In this document: piece by piece, positions 1 through 7,825 of the stretch
Layout of the letters: the number at the start of each line of letters is the position of its first letter
Numbering within the stretch: position 1 is the first letter of the stretch
Source of the DNA: Gammaproteobacteria bacterium
GTDB taxonomy: Bacteria > Pseudomonadota > Gammaproteobacteria > SZUA-152
Reading direction: 5' to 3'
Length of the DNA stretch: 64,000 bases
Assembly (NCBI GenBank): GCA_011321815.1
Contig: DROS01000021.1
Span: 1-64,000, forward strand
Notes under the pieces: model-generated
The model's input: the letters and a program-made list of their open reading frames with translations, nothing else
What the model was told of the DNA's origin: nothing
Database searches by the model: none
Program-made: the position numbers and the translations under genes

Positions 1-1
1 A

Positions 2-175
2 GAAAAACAGATTCATGCCGCTAACGATGCCAACGGCCATGTTATGACCCTGCCAGCCGGTGCCATCAAAGTATTCGACGCCACCAAAATCCAACGCTAT
101 TTCGACAGTAACGGCGTTGGCCGCTTCATCTTCGAAGGCATTAGCAGAGTAAAGGGGTCAGTTCTCGCATTGTAA
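2..175 (+). pseudogene. 3' remnant of an unidentified gene, end replaced by the RAYT unit
   Basis: An open frame enters from the left edge and reads about 57 codons to a TAA at 173-175. The peptide contains the stretch PAGAIKVFDATKIQRY, which I cannot assign to a family. Its last residues (VKGSVLAL) are encoded by the GGGGTCAGTTCTCGCATTGT sequence that is the left end of the transposase unit. The native C-terminus has therefore probably been replaced. The stretch could also be ordinary coding sequence whose natural stop lies here. The upstream part is outside the window. Confidence 0.4.
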
Positions 176-176
176 C
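154..176 (+). repeat. Left inverted end of the RAYT unit
   Basis: The first 20 bases (154-173, GGGGTCAGTTCTCGCATTGT) are the exact reverse complement of 1042-1061, just beyond the transposase stop codon. Inverted flanking copies of a short conserved sequence are typical of REP-associated tyrosine transposase units. Confidence 0.7.
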
Positions 177-205
177 AACCCGGAAAGCGGTGTAGACTCA
201 AGTCT

Positions 206-1042
206 ATGGCAAGACCACTCCGCATTGAATTTCCTGGCGCCCTCTATCACGTGACCTCTCGGGGTGATCGGCGGGAAGCAATCTTCGAAGATGACGAAGA
301 CCGCCTTTTATTTCTGCACACGCTAGCGGAGGTTGTTGAGCGATTCAATTGGCTGTGCCACGCCTATTGCCTGATGACCAACCATTATCACCTGCTGGTG
401 GAGACACCAGACGGAAACCTGTCCAAAGGCATGCGACATCTCAATGGCGTCTACACACAGGCAACAAACCGGCGTCACATGCGATCCGGCCACCTATTCC
501 AGGGTCGTTTCAAGGGGATCATTGTCGACAAGGACAGCTACCTGCTGGAACTAACGCGCTACGTCGTGCTGAATCCAGTCCGCGCCGGCATGGTCAGGCA
601 GCCAGGGAAATGGCAATGGAGTAGCTATCGCGCCATGATTGGGGAGACGCCAGCACCTGCTTGGCTAGCCACGGATGGAATCCTGGCGCAATTCGCCAAA
701 CGACGCACCACCGCACAGCAACGATACAGCGAGTTTGTGAAACAAGGAATCAAAAGCGAATCCATCTGGGCTGAATTGCAGCAACAAATCTATCTTGGTA
801 ATGAGAAATTTGTTAAACGGGTACAACGAAAGGTTGGCATACAAGGCGATGAGTTGAGCATACCGCGAGCACAGCGCAGAGCGCCCGCACCCACGCTTGC
901 GAAGATTGCCGCCAATCACCCTGATCGCAACGACGCTATTGCTGCCGCTTATGCCACTGGGGCGTATAGTTACCGCGAGATTGCAGAATATTATGGATTA
1001 CATTTAGCCACAGTGGGTAGGGTAATACGAGGGCGAATGTAA
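206..1042 (+). CDS. REP-associated tyrosine transposase (RAYT, Y1_Tnp/TnpA_REP family)
   Basis: A 278-residue protein that would act as a single-strand DNA endonuclease/transposase of the HUH class. The HUH metal motif is at residues 60-62 in TNHYHLLVE. The candidate catalytic tyrosine is Y119 in RYVVLNPVRAG, a sequence characteristic of the family. A C-terminal helix-turn-helix-like stretch (REIAEYYGLHLATVGRVIR) is present. The ATG at 206 is the first in the frame and the length suits longer members of the family. The gene sits between inverted copies of one 20-base sequence (154-173 and 1042-1061), so it may act on those ends. All recognised motifs are intact, and it may still be active. 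Confidence 0.9.
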   Translation: MARPLRIEFPGALYHVTSRGDRREAIFEDDEDRLLFLHTLAEVVERFNWLCHAYCLMTNHYHLLVETPDGNLSKGMRHLNGVYTQATNRRHMRSGHLFQGRFKGIIVDKDSYLLELTRYVVLNPVRAGMVRQPGKWQWSSYRAMIGETPAPAWLATDGILAQFAKRRTTAQQRYSEFVKQGIKSESIWAELQQQIYLGNEKFVKRVQRKVGIQGDELSIPRAQRRAPAPTLAKIAANHPDRNDAIAAAYATGAYSYREIAEYYGLHLATVGRVIRGRM

Positions 1043-1143
1043 CAATGCGAGAACTGACCCCGTTGCCTGCGCGTTGCCTGCGCGAGGGCGAATGTAACAA
1101 TGCGAGAACTGACCCCGTTGCCTGAGAACTGACCCCGTTGCCT
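1028..1143 (+). repeat. Right end of the RAYT unit with nested tandem duplications
   Basis: The sequence AATGTAACAATGCGAGAACTG occurs at 1036 and again at 1091, a 55-bp tandem duplication that begins inside the last codons of the transposase gene. A 20-base piece (GAGAACTGACCCCGTTGCCT) is then repeated head to tail at 1104-1123 and 1124-1143. These copies are in inverted orientation to the left end at 154. Such stepwise duplication fits slippage or repeated RAYT action. Confidence 0.8.
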
Positions 1144-1144
1144 G

Positions 1145-1253
1145 CTCAGGGCTTCCTTCAGATCCTGCCTCGCGGCAACGCCCTTGCCCTTGTTCACTAA
1201 CCTTCGGCTCTGTGAATACCTGGTAAGAGGACTTTCACCTCCCTAGTTATTAA
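1145..1253 (-). ncRNA. Probable fragment of a group II intron RNA (5' domain I region)
   Basis: Read on the minus strand, this stretch has GGGAGGTGAAAGTCC, then AGCCGAAGG, then AAGGGCAAGGGCG and GATCTGAAGGAAGCC in that order. These are the recognisable conserved blocks of the 5' region of many bacterial group II introns. The copy ends abruptly at the RAYT repeats, and no reverse transcriptase frame follows, so it is a truncated remnant. The call is from memory of the family's conserved blocks. A covariance-model search would settle it. Confidence 0.5.
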
Positions 1254-1372
1254 AAGTCTCATAATTATTTCGACACCAATTCATGCAATGCAAATAGCAA
1301 GAACGCAATGTATAGATGGAAAGTCATTCATAATTTTTTGCTGTATCAATACAATTTTGAGACCTTTAATAA
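1247..1372. repeat. 126-bp segment bounded by imperfect 15-bp inverted repeats
   Basis: TTATTAAAAGTCTCA at 1247-1261 matches the reverse complement of 1358-1372 at 14 of 15 positions. The interior is AT-rich and non-coding. It could be a tiny non-autonomous mobile element or a chance palindrome. I see no clear target duplication. Confidence 0.35.
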
Positions 1373-1392
1373 GTGCCATGCCCGGTACACAC

Positions 1393-1460
1393 GCCCAAAT
1401 CACCGGCATCAAAAAGCAAGCGCAGCGCCGCTTTTTGATGCCGGTGATTTGATTGTTAGA
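1393..1460 (-). other. attC-like palindrome or strong terminator after the toxin-like pair
   Basis: Arms 1397-1417 and 1430-1450 form a perfect 21-bp stem with a 12-base loop. On the minus strand it lies just after the stop codon of the downstream toxin-like gene, so it could serve as a transcription terminator, although it lacks a classic U tract. Read as an integron attC on the minus strand, ATCTAAC (1460-1454) fits the left core RYYYAAC, followed by the spacer AAT. The expected right core is degenerate: only the G of GTTRRRY is kept, after TGATTTGGGC. The stem is more perfect than usual for attC. Confidence 0.4.
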
Positions 1461-1501
1461 TTCTTGATTTTACTCTGAAATGTGCATGTGTTGAATCTGG
1501 G

Positions 1502-2305
1502 TTAGGAAACGTCAACATCCAACGTATTAACTTCAGTGATGGCGGCCTTTACTTTGAGTTCGATAACGGGGAAGGCGCTACCTGAATCCAGATCAGATTC
1601 GACCTCAAGAATATCACTGACAAGAAAATCAACCGAGTTTTTGACGCCGGAAATCTTCGAGACCACCCCTTGAAAATCTGTTCCCATCAGTTGGCAGGCC
1701 GATTTCATTGCATTCAATGAGCTTATTTGCGCGTTCAGGGAACTGATCTGGTTCTCGTAACCATTTACATCGGATTTCCATTTCAAATAGAGGCCTAGCG
1801 CCACAGCTAGACCAACAAGGCCAAAGGGCCCCAAAGCGAGTAAATAGTAATATTTCTTCTTGGCGGCTTCTTCTTCGCTTTGGGCATTGCCCAGCTGGCC
1901 TTGTAACGTGGTCATCTGACCGGTTATATTGGATTCGATTGTGGCGAGTTGGCCGAAATAACCGAGTACTTGCGACGAGGCTGCTTGGATTTTGGCCGAT
2001 GTTCCATTCACGCTGGCTTGTAATCCGCTGGCCTCCGTTTGCACGTTAGCGATCGCCGTTTTTATCTGCGGCAACGGTTGGTTGCCCGATACCATCGTTT
2101 CTATTTTGTTCAGTTCCGGTGTGGCTTGTTGGACAAAGCCGGTGACGGACTTTTGCATGCCCTGAATTTGTGTGATCACCGGTGATATCGTGGCCGATGA
2201 ATCGGCCTGTATTTTCTGGGCTGCGGCCGGCAGGCCGGAAAGGGCCGAGATTTGTTTCTCGGCAGCCACCAGATTTGCTACCGCTTGCGATAAATAACCA
2301 CTCAT
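1502..2305 (-). CDS. Putative alpha-helical pore-forming toxin component (small subunit)
   Basis: A 267-residue, predominantly helical protein with Ala/Gln/Ser-rich heptad-like stretches on both sides of one hydrophobic segment at about residues 152-174 (YYYLLALGPFGLVGLAVALG). It has no signal peptide. One buried hydrophobic segment within long helices is the plan of ClyA/XaxB/Hbl-type alpha pore-forming toxin subunits. I infer membership from architecture, not from a specific motif. The start has a GGGAG ribosome site. The gene follows the larger component after 78 bp on the same strand and probably shares its transcript. Alternative: a non-toxin membrane-associated coiled-coil protein. Confidence 0.5.
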   Translation of the reverse strand: MSGYLSQAVANLVAAEKQISALSGLPAAAQKIQADSSATISPVITQIQGMQKSVTGFVQQATPELNKIETMVSGNQPLPQIKTAIANVQTEASGLQASVNGTSAKIQAASSQVLGYFGQLATIESNITGQMTTLQGQLGNAQSEEEAAKKKYYYLLALGPFGLVGLAVALGLYLKWKSDVNGYENQISSLNAQISSLNAMKSACQLMGTDFQGVVSKISGVKNSVDFLVSDILEVESDLDSGSAFPVIELKVKAAITEVNTLDVDVS

Positions 2306-2383
2306 TTTTTAACTCCCAAAGTTTTTTGTGTGTAATTAACCACGAAGAGCAGATGGGCTCTTCGTGGCTGGCTGCTAACTCAT

Positions 2384-3481
2384 TTAAGCAGCGGCGGTTT
2401 GAGCCGCTGCCACGAGTGCTTCACCCACTGTCTGTCCCTGTTTCGCTACAATGGTGGTCACGCCTGCCATCTGGCCTTTGATTGTGTCGATATCCGTAAT
2501 CACGGTTTTTATTTCGGTATTGGTGGCAGTCAGGAAAAGTGTGCGAATTTGTCCGGCATTTTGGATGCCGTTTTTCAAATCAGTGATCATGCTTCCGAGG
2601 TCGCTACTTAAAAATTCCCAGGCATTTTCCATTTGGGTCGCAGCATCAACCGCATTTTTTACTTGAGTTGCAAGGCTTTGGTAGCTGCTACTTACCCCCG
2701 TCGCCAACTTAACCTCGGCCGTGAGTGTAGATTTCTCGGTAAGCAGTTTGGCTTTTTCGTCATTAAGATTTTTCAGCGTGATGGCTGAGGCAACCTCGCC
2801 CCCTACACCTGCTATCACCACGCCAATGCCGCCTACCACCAACGGGGTTGTGGTTCCCGCCGTGACGAAATCGGTAATACCCCCAACGGCGATCATGACG
2901 CCACCACCAACGATAGCCAAGCCGCTAGTGACTATGCCCGCAATTGCGCCGTCGATCTTTCCTTGGATGGAACTGAGTTCCTTGTTGTCAGATGCGAGAA
3001 CGCCATTATCGCCATTGACGGCCGCATTGAGATCGCTGACAGTCTTTGCAAAAGAAGCCGCATCAGTGGTCAGGTTGTCATGAAGGTTTTGCAACGAAGT
3101 GACTATGACATTGGCGTCTTTTTGATATTGCGCAGACTGGGTTTGAAGCTCACTCAGGTTCTCTATCCATTTTGCCTCGGTTGATCCTTCAGGCAGTGTT
3201 GTGGCAACCGCGCTATTGAGAGCATAGTAATTGCCGATATTGGCGATGTTCTGGATGATGCTCGGTTTAATACTATTCAAATACTTCTTTGCGTGGCCTT
3301 GAGCGGTTGCCAACCCTGTATTGATTTGCGTTTGGTAGGTTGCCAGATGGGGCTCGCCTGAAAAATCGACGTTCGGTTGCTCATTAACACTATTGGCATA
3401 GGCCTGGATGATCAGAGCCTGTGACGATTGCTCTTTGTTAGCGATATTAATGTCTTTTGCCGCTTTTGTTGGGTCCGACAT
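2384..3481 (-). CDS. HBL/NHE/MakA-like alpha-helical pore-forming toxin component
   Basis: A 365-residue protein without a signal peptide. Residues 1-175 are long amphipathic helices. Residues about 179-236 form a hydrophobic hairpin (IVTSGLAIVGGGVMIAVGG, a short loop, then PLVVGGIGVVIAGVGGEVA). The rest is coiled coil. A glycine-rich hydrophobic hairpin between coiled-coil halves is the hallmark of the Hbl-B/NheA/MakA/AhlB superfamily, whose members insert the hairpin into target membranes. Length (about 350-370) also fits. The AAGGAG ribosome site lies just upstream. It is the first gene of a two-gene unit with the 267-residue component. Host target and export route are unknown; MakA is exported through the flagellum. 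Confidence 0.65.
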   Translation of the reverse strand: MSDPTKAAKDINIANKEQSSQALIIQAYANSVNEQPNVDFSGEPHLATYQTQINTGLATAQGHAKKYLNSIKPSIIQNIANIGNYYALNSAVATTLPEGSTEAKWIENLSELQTQSAQYQKDANVIVTSLQNLHDNLTTDAASFAKTVSDLNAAVNGDNGVLASDNKELSSIQGKIDGAIAGIVTSGLAIVGGGVMIAVGGITDFVTAGTTTPLVVGGIGVVIAGVGGEVASAITLKNLNDEKAKLLTEKSTLTAEVKLATGVSSSYQSLATQVKNAVDAATQMENAWEFLSSDLGSMITDLKNGIQNAGQIRTLFLTATNTEIKTVITDIDTIKGQMAGVTTIVAKQGQTVGEALVAAAQTAAA

Positions 3482-3542
3482 TTTGAACTCTCCTTAAAGG
3501 CCTCTTTTGTTAATTGTTAAGTTCCCCAGAGGCCAATGGGAA

Positions 3543-3629
3543 GCCTAACGCCTCACATCACCAGCAGTAAGAAGCAGAGCGACGAAGGAGCGGTGCTTTC
3601 TACTGTCCGAGTGTATGTGATTGTTATAT
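3543..3629 (-). other. attC-like integron recombination site
   Basis: On the minus strand the order is ATATAAC (3629-3623), TCACAT, an imperfect stem pairing ACAGTAGAAAGCA with TGCTTCTTACTGC, ATGTGA, GGC, then GTTAGGC (3549-3543). This reproduces the R''-L''-stem-L'-R' layout of attC. GTTAGGC fits the GTTRRRY core exactly, TAAC pairs with GTTA and TCACAT with ATGTGA, and the stem has bulges. The left core deviates at one position. The toxin-like gene starts 61 bp downstream, as cassette genes do. Confidence 0.5.
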
Positions 3630-3870
3630 TTAAGTTTGCTATGTAGTTTATATCAAGTTCACTCAGTATTTTTCTTGAGTTAAATGATGTTCTATTTGTC
3701 ATTATTACAGACGCCAAGCCATTATCAGGATATATGCGCATTTCACTATGAAAGCCAGCTCCACCACCCTCTTTATAATAGTATGTAACACCACTCAGTT
3801 TATCTATGTGCCGCCCAACCGTCATATCTATATTTTTGCCAAGATTTGTTTTTTGCTGTGAGAATAGCAT
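3553..3870 (-). pseudogene. C-terminal fragment of a beta-lactamase-family serine hydrolase
   Basis: A 105-codon frame whose middle part reads YYYKEGGGAGFHSEMRIYPDNGLASVIMTN. This resembles the end of class C beta-lactamase/serine hydrolase (PF00144) domains, where a KxGxxxGFHSE-like strand and a final helix close the fold. The catalytic SxxK and YxN parts are absent, and an in-frame stop lies directly upstream of the first ATG. The last about 25 codons (after DINYI) run into the attC-like palindrome. It is best read as a non-functional fragment. Confidence 0.5.
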
Positions 3871-4085
3871 TTCTTTTGTTTTTTAATTAAAGAGCCGAGA
3901 TTGCTCAGATAGAAAATCTTGCAATATCTTGGCAAAAGCCGTAGCAGAGCCAATAAAGATACCCATGAGGAAGCACAAATAAAGACACCCATGAGGTGAT
4001 AAATTTAAAGTAAAGATTGAAAAATAGACGCTTGCTTGGCAATATCGAAAGTGTGAGAAGAGGGGCAGAAGGTTTGAAAATTAGT

Positions 4086-4150
4086 AGGTAACGAAAATCA
4101 ATCAATTACCACCCGCTACGCGGGTGGTAATTGATTAGGCCCGGTTAGAG
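4086..4150. other. Hairpin with flanking TAAC/GTTA, possible degenerate attC
   Basis: Arms 4100-4116 and 4120-4136 form a perfect 17-bp stem with a 3-base loop. AGGTAAC (4086-4092) and GTTAGAG (4144-4150) flank it and pair through TAAC/GTTA. The cores match the attC consensus only partly and the stem lacks bulges, so a terminator is an equally good reading. Confidence 0.3.
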
Positions 4151-4711
4151 GTAACAGAATGGGTTCGTTGTTTTCCAGCTCAAGATAAAAGAAGTGGAAA
4201 AACGCGGGTTACATGATGTAAGTGATCGTTTCTTGCTTCTTTGTTTATGCAGCGGCTACTCTTGCTAAATTTATTTACAGTCGTTGTGGCTGCGTTAGTA
4301 TGATATTAGTATCCCGTCAGTTTACGTTGTGTAACTATTGTTGGTGCTGTCGGTGAAAGTTTACTATTGGGTGTTCGATAGAAAATTCATGAAGACACAA
4401 AGAAAACAACGCAATCTCTATACCCGTGGCGTTTGGGATTTGAGTCTAAGTGTGCGTCATATTTTTTTCATGGCGAGGCGAAATGAGGTATCATCGTTGT
4501 TCTATGGCAAGGACAATAACGTGGCCGTGGATTCATCCTGAGTCCGAAAGAGTACTAGGATTGAACAAATTACAGAGTGGGTATACCATAATCGCAAGTC
4601 AAGTGTTGTTGCAATTTGACGCAGGAACCAGGAAAGTGCAAGCAGAATTCAGCCTGCATCAATACATACGTACTAACACACCAGACTCTGTAGTCAACAG
4701 GACGAGACAAA
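4151..4711. other. Non-coding stretch before the methyltransferase operon
   Basis: AT-rich sequence with no frame that resembles a protein; the short open frames here have no ribosome sites or recognisable content. GAAAGAGTACTAG at 4546-4558 is identical to the right end of the MITE-like element at 60260-60272. It may be a remnant of a related element. The promoter of the following operon should lie here, but I cannot point to a convincing one. Confidence 0.4.
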
Positions 4712-5491
4712 ATGAAATGCGCAAAGCTTGAGAGCCAACTGCCGACGGGCTATCAACTTTATAGTCAGGTTTATCATCTTTTTTACACACGACATAAAGA
4801 TACCCTGTTTCTTGAGCGGATATACAGTCCGCTGTGGCGCAATGTGCTGGAAGTTGGTGTGGGGCAGGGACGGCTGGTGCCGTTTTTTTTGGAGCACGGT
4901 GTTGAAAATTTCACTGGCATTGATATTTCATCAGAGATGCTTGAACGTATCCCCGCTGAATATCAGCGCACCGGCCAAACCCGCTTTGTGCATGGTGATT
5001 TTCTGGAATATGACACCAATCAAAAATTTGATTTGATTCTGTATGCTTACAATTCTTTCAATTACATACTTTCGCAGGAAGATGCCTACCGCCACTTGCA
5101 ACAATGTTGCCGTTACTTGAAGCCTGACGGTACCATTTTTCTCGATTTGACGTTCCCTAATTGTCTGCGTAATGGTATAGGCAGCAAAAGCCGGTTGCAG
5201 GCTGAAGAAAACGGCCGTGCTTATGAAATCGTGATTGAACATGGCTATGACATGCAGCAACAACAAGAGCAACGCCTGTTTACCTGTGATGTTTATGACT
5301 GCGCCAGTGAACCGAGACAGAAAGTGGACACCGTGCAATGGATATCCAATCGGCGGTTTTATACGATTGAGAACATCCTGTCACTTGCCCGCAGCCTGGG
5401 GTTGTCGCCGACCAACATGGAAATGTATTTATCAGAAGACGGGAAATATTACGATGGTTTTTTCATCATATTAAAACGTAATGCTTATTAA
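4712..5491 (+). CDS. Class I SAM-dependent methyltransferase
   Basis: A 259-residue Rossmann-fold methyltransferase. Motif I is VLEVGVGQGR (residues 45-54), the acidic end of strand 2 is GIDIS (69-73), and the post-motif region FDLILYAYNSFNYI corresponds to motif IV. The central GTIFLDLTFPN strand follows. The substrate cannot be told. ATG 4712 is preceded by AGGACGAG. It is the first of four same-strand genes ending at 8548; the next starts 131 bp downstream. Such a neighbourhood suggests small-molecule or peptide tailoring, which is inference. Confidence 0.8.
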   Translation: MKCAKLESQLPTGYQLYSQVYHLFYTRHKDTLFLERIYSPLWRNVLEVGVGQGRLVPFFLEHGVENFTGIDISSEMLERIPAEYQRTGQTRFVHGDFLEYDTNQKFDLILYAYNSFNYILSQEDAYRHLQQCCRYLKPDGTIFLDLTFPNCLRNGIGSKSRLQAEENGRAYEIVIEHGYDMQQQQEQRLFTCDVYDCASEPRQKVDTVQWISNRRFYTIENILSLARSLGLSPTNMEMYLSEDGKYYDGFFIILKRNAY

Positions 5492-5622
5492 TTTAATGTT
5501 ACTGCATCAGCCTGAATTTTTTAAATACCGATAAAAAATTTATTGTGCCGGCAGCTGGTCGGACATAATGATTATTCCAGGATTTACTTCAGACAGCTCT
5601 TAAATGTAAGGTGATAAACCAA

Positions 5623-6495
5623 ATGCACGCAGAAAATATTCAAGGATTGGATATTCTTGAGTTAAATTGGTTGTTGGATCATCATGCAACCAAAGCCGCG
5701 CATCGGCAGCGCGTTGTTGATGACCTCAACTTACAACCTGGTGATGTGGTGATAGATTTGGGTTGTGGTCCGGGGCTTTGGTCAACAATGCTTGCGGAGA
5801 AGGTTGCGCCACACGGTAAAGTGATCGGTATTGATTATGATGCACGCTATATTGAGTATGCGCGTCAACATGTGAAAGACCATTCTCTTGCTTCGTTGAT
5901 TGAATTCCGCCATGGTGGTTTTGAAGACATGACGATAGAGGGTGAATGTTACGACTTTATCTTTTCCAGTGGCTGTTCACCTTATATCAAGAAAATCCTA
6001 CCCTTTCTGAAAAAACAGCAATGTATCGTCAAACCTGGCGGGCGTATTGCAGACCGCAGCTGGGATGACGGATTATTCATTTTCCACCCCATTGATCTGG
6101 CGCTGACGACAAAGGTTATATCGGGTATTGCCCAGGCCCGGATTGACCGGCCGGACAGTGAATACTTTGATAATTACTTCGGGCGTCAATCCAACGGACT
6201 GTTCAAGCAACTGGGCCTGCATGCCGTTGAAAGCCGGTCTTATGCCGTGCAGCTGGTTGCACCGTTGTCTCCGGTGGCTAAACGCTACATCACCGGTAAT
6301 GCACGTTGGTACGCGACGGTGACCGCTCCGTATTTGTCCGCGACAGAGCACCAGCAGTGGCTTTCCCATTTTGATGTGGGCTCGCCCAACTATATTTTAA
6401 ACAGCCCCGATTTTTATTATGCCATGTTGGAAGTATTAACGATTGGTACAGTAGCTCCCGCAGAAACCAACGCAGAAACCAAGGAATCACATTGA
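5623..6495 (+). CDS. Class I SAM-dependent methyltransferase
   Basis: A 290-residue methyltransferase with a clear motif I, VIDLGCGPG (residues 43-51), and GIDYD (69-73). The YDFIFSSGCSPYI stretch and a C-terminal variable domain probably select the substrate. I prefer ATG 5623, which has AAGGTG at 5608-5613 at good spacing, over the in-frame GTG at 5611. The protein is clearly not a duplicate of the preceding methyltransferase. Its stop TGA overlaps the ATG of the next gene by one base, implying translational coupling. Confidence 0.8.
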   Translation: MHAENIQGLDILELNWLLDHHATKAAHRQRVVDDLNLQPGDVVIDLGCGPGLWSTMLAEKVAPHGKVIGIDYDARYIEYARQHVKDHSLASLIEFRHGGFEDMTIEGECYDFIFSSGCSPYIKKILPFLKKQQCIVKPGGRIADRSWDDGLFIFHPIDLALTTKVISGIAQARIDRPDSEYFDNYFGRQSNGLFKQLGLHAVESRSYAVQLVAPLSPVAKRYITGNARWYATVTAPYLSATEHQQWLSHFDVGSPNYILNSPDFYYAMLEVLTIGTVAPAETNAETKESH

Positions 6496-7823
6496 TGACC
6501 CACACCCCGTTGAAGTACGAACTGACTCACCGTTTTGAGGGTATTGACATAAGCGATGCTGAGTTTCAGCGTTTGGTCGATGCCGCCACATGGAAAACAA
6601 CCCCTGAATTTCTGCGCCGTGGCCGTGTTGCCCGTCATATATTACAGGAGCCTGCCTCGTTAAAAAATCAGCCTGGCCGGCAGTTAACGGTGGCAAAGCT
6701 AAAGGGGGTTGGTGTGTATGACCCGGAGTCGCTAGGACGTTTCCGCGACCGGATTCTGGATAATTTCAGTGACGAACCGCAGCCACCCACAAATCAACCG
6801 TTGGAAGGGTTTGTTACCTACCCGCACATGGGTATTAACAAAGACGGCGAATATGCGATTGTGTTTGGTAAAATGGCGCCCATTGGTGGCATCGTGTATG
6901 CGCGTGCCTGGGCGGAATACCACAATGCGCAGATTTTGTATGAGCACAACATCCCCACGATTATTCCACTAGCCGTCATTCGTTATACCGGCATGGCGTT
7001 TGATGGTCAGGAAATGGGGGCTGTGATCACCTTGTCCAACGAAGCAGCGCCATTCCGTTTGGCAGAAGTACAGTACCTGGCAGCGACCCAGCGAGGCAAA
7101 AACAGGGACGCGGATGCCTACTATGACAGAATATGTGCAACACTGGGGATCGCGGGAGACCCTGCCGATGAGAAGGTGCGGATGCAGGCCGTAAATGTAT
7201 TGTCACGCCAGCTGGGAAAAATCATGTTCGATTTCAGTATGGCCGGTTTGTATCGTTATTCACCGGAGTGGTCGAATTTTGAGTATGATTTTGCACATAA
7301 AACCCCGTTCCTGACCGACCTGGATTCGGTACGTGAACTGAAAGAGTTATCGCCCGACAATCAGCAGCTACAGGTTCTGCGGGACATGGGCTCGCTGGTG
7401 TATCGTCTGGTGTCTAAATTTGGTACCCCCTCTTGTCTGGATAGTTACTCACTCAAGGAATTACTGGGATATGATCCATTGGCGGAATTGCTCTCCGGTT
7501 ACTTTGCCGATGCCCATCCAGCACAGGTTCGCCAGATTTCACGGACACTCTGGAATGCCTTTATCCCTTATCTGTTTCTGTTGAAAAAAAACCGGGCGCT
7601 CATTCGCACCGAATGGTCCAATGAACGCCGCCGTAGCTACAAGATGGATCATGACATGTTTTACATTTTAGCTATTACCTGTTTGTATCCGTTGTTTCGG
7701 GATTCTCCTCTGGGGCAGAAATATCCTTCAACGCTGACGCAAGATCAGCTGATGAAAATGGCTGAACGCTATTTGGGTGAGCGCTATGAATACTTTGAGT
7801 ACTTACTGAGTTTTAAGGGATAA
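6495..7823 (+). CDS. Uncharacterised protein, possibly of protein-kinase-like fold
   Basis: A 442-residue soluble protein that I do not recognise by family. Features resembling kinase-like enzymes (SelO-type in particular) are visible. AKLKG could be a beta-3 lysine strand. RAWAEYHNAQILYEHNIPT resembles helix C followed by the IPTTRALAVV-type strand. YRYSPEWSNFEYD could be a catalytic loop with an asparagine, and FLTDLDSVREL could be the DFG-equivalent metal motif. This assignment is tentative. ATG 6495 overlaps the upstream stop and has AAGGAAT before it. The gene is coupled to the methyltransferase before it and sits 2 bp from the yggS-like gene, so all three products probably act together. 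Confidence 0.4.
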   Translation: MTHTPLKYELTHRFEGIDISDAEFQRLVDAATWKTTPEFLRRGRVARHILQEPASLKNQPGRQLTVAKLKGVGVYDPESLGRFRDRILDNFSDEPQPPTNQPLEGFVTYPHMGINKDGEYAIVFGKMAPIGGIVYARAWAEYHNAQILYEHNIPTIIPLAVIRYTGMAFDGQEMGAVITLSNEAAPFRLAEVQYLAATQRGKNRDADAYYDRICATLGIAGDPADEKVRMQAVNVLSRQLGKIMFDFSMAGLYRYSPEWSNFEYDFAHKTPFLTDLDSVRELKELSPDNQQLQVLRDMGSLVYRLVSKFGTPSCLDSYSLKELLGYDPLAELLSGYFADAHPAQVRQISRTLWNAFIPYLFLLKKNRALIRTEWSNERRRSYKMDHDMFYILAITCLYPLFRDSPLGQKYPSTLTQDQLMKMAERYLGERYEYFEYLLSFKG

Positions 7824-7825
7824 AA

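Noticed and set aside
3905..4105. Minus-strand open frame of 66 codons
   Set aside because: Hydrophobic, low-complexity translation of AT-rich DNA, no ribosome site, and it overlaps the hairpin at 4086-4150.
4450..4731. Plus-strand open frame of 93 codons before the methyltransferase gene
   Set aside because: No recognisable protein features or ribosome site, and it overlaps the well-supported start at 4712.
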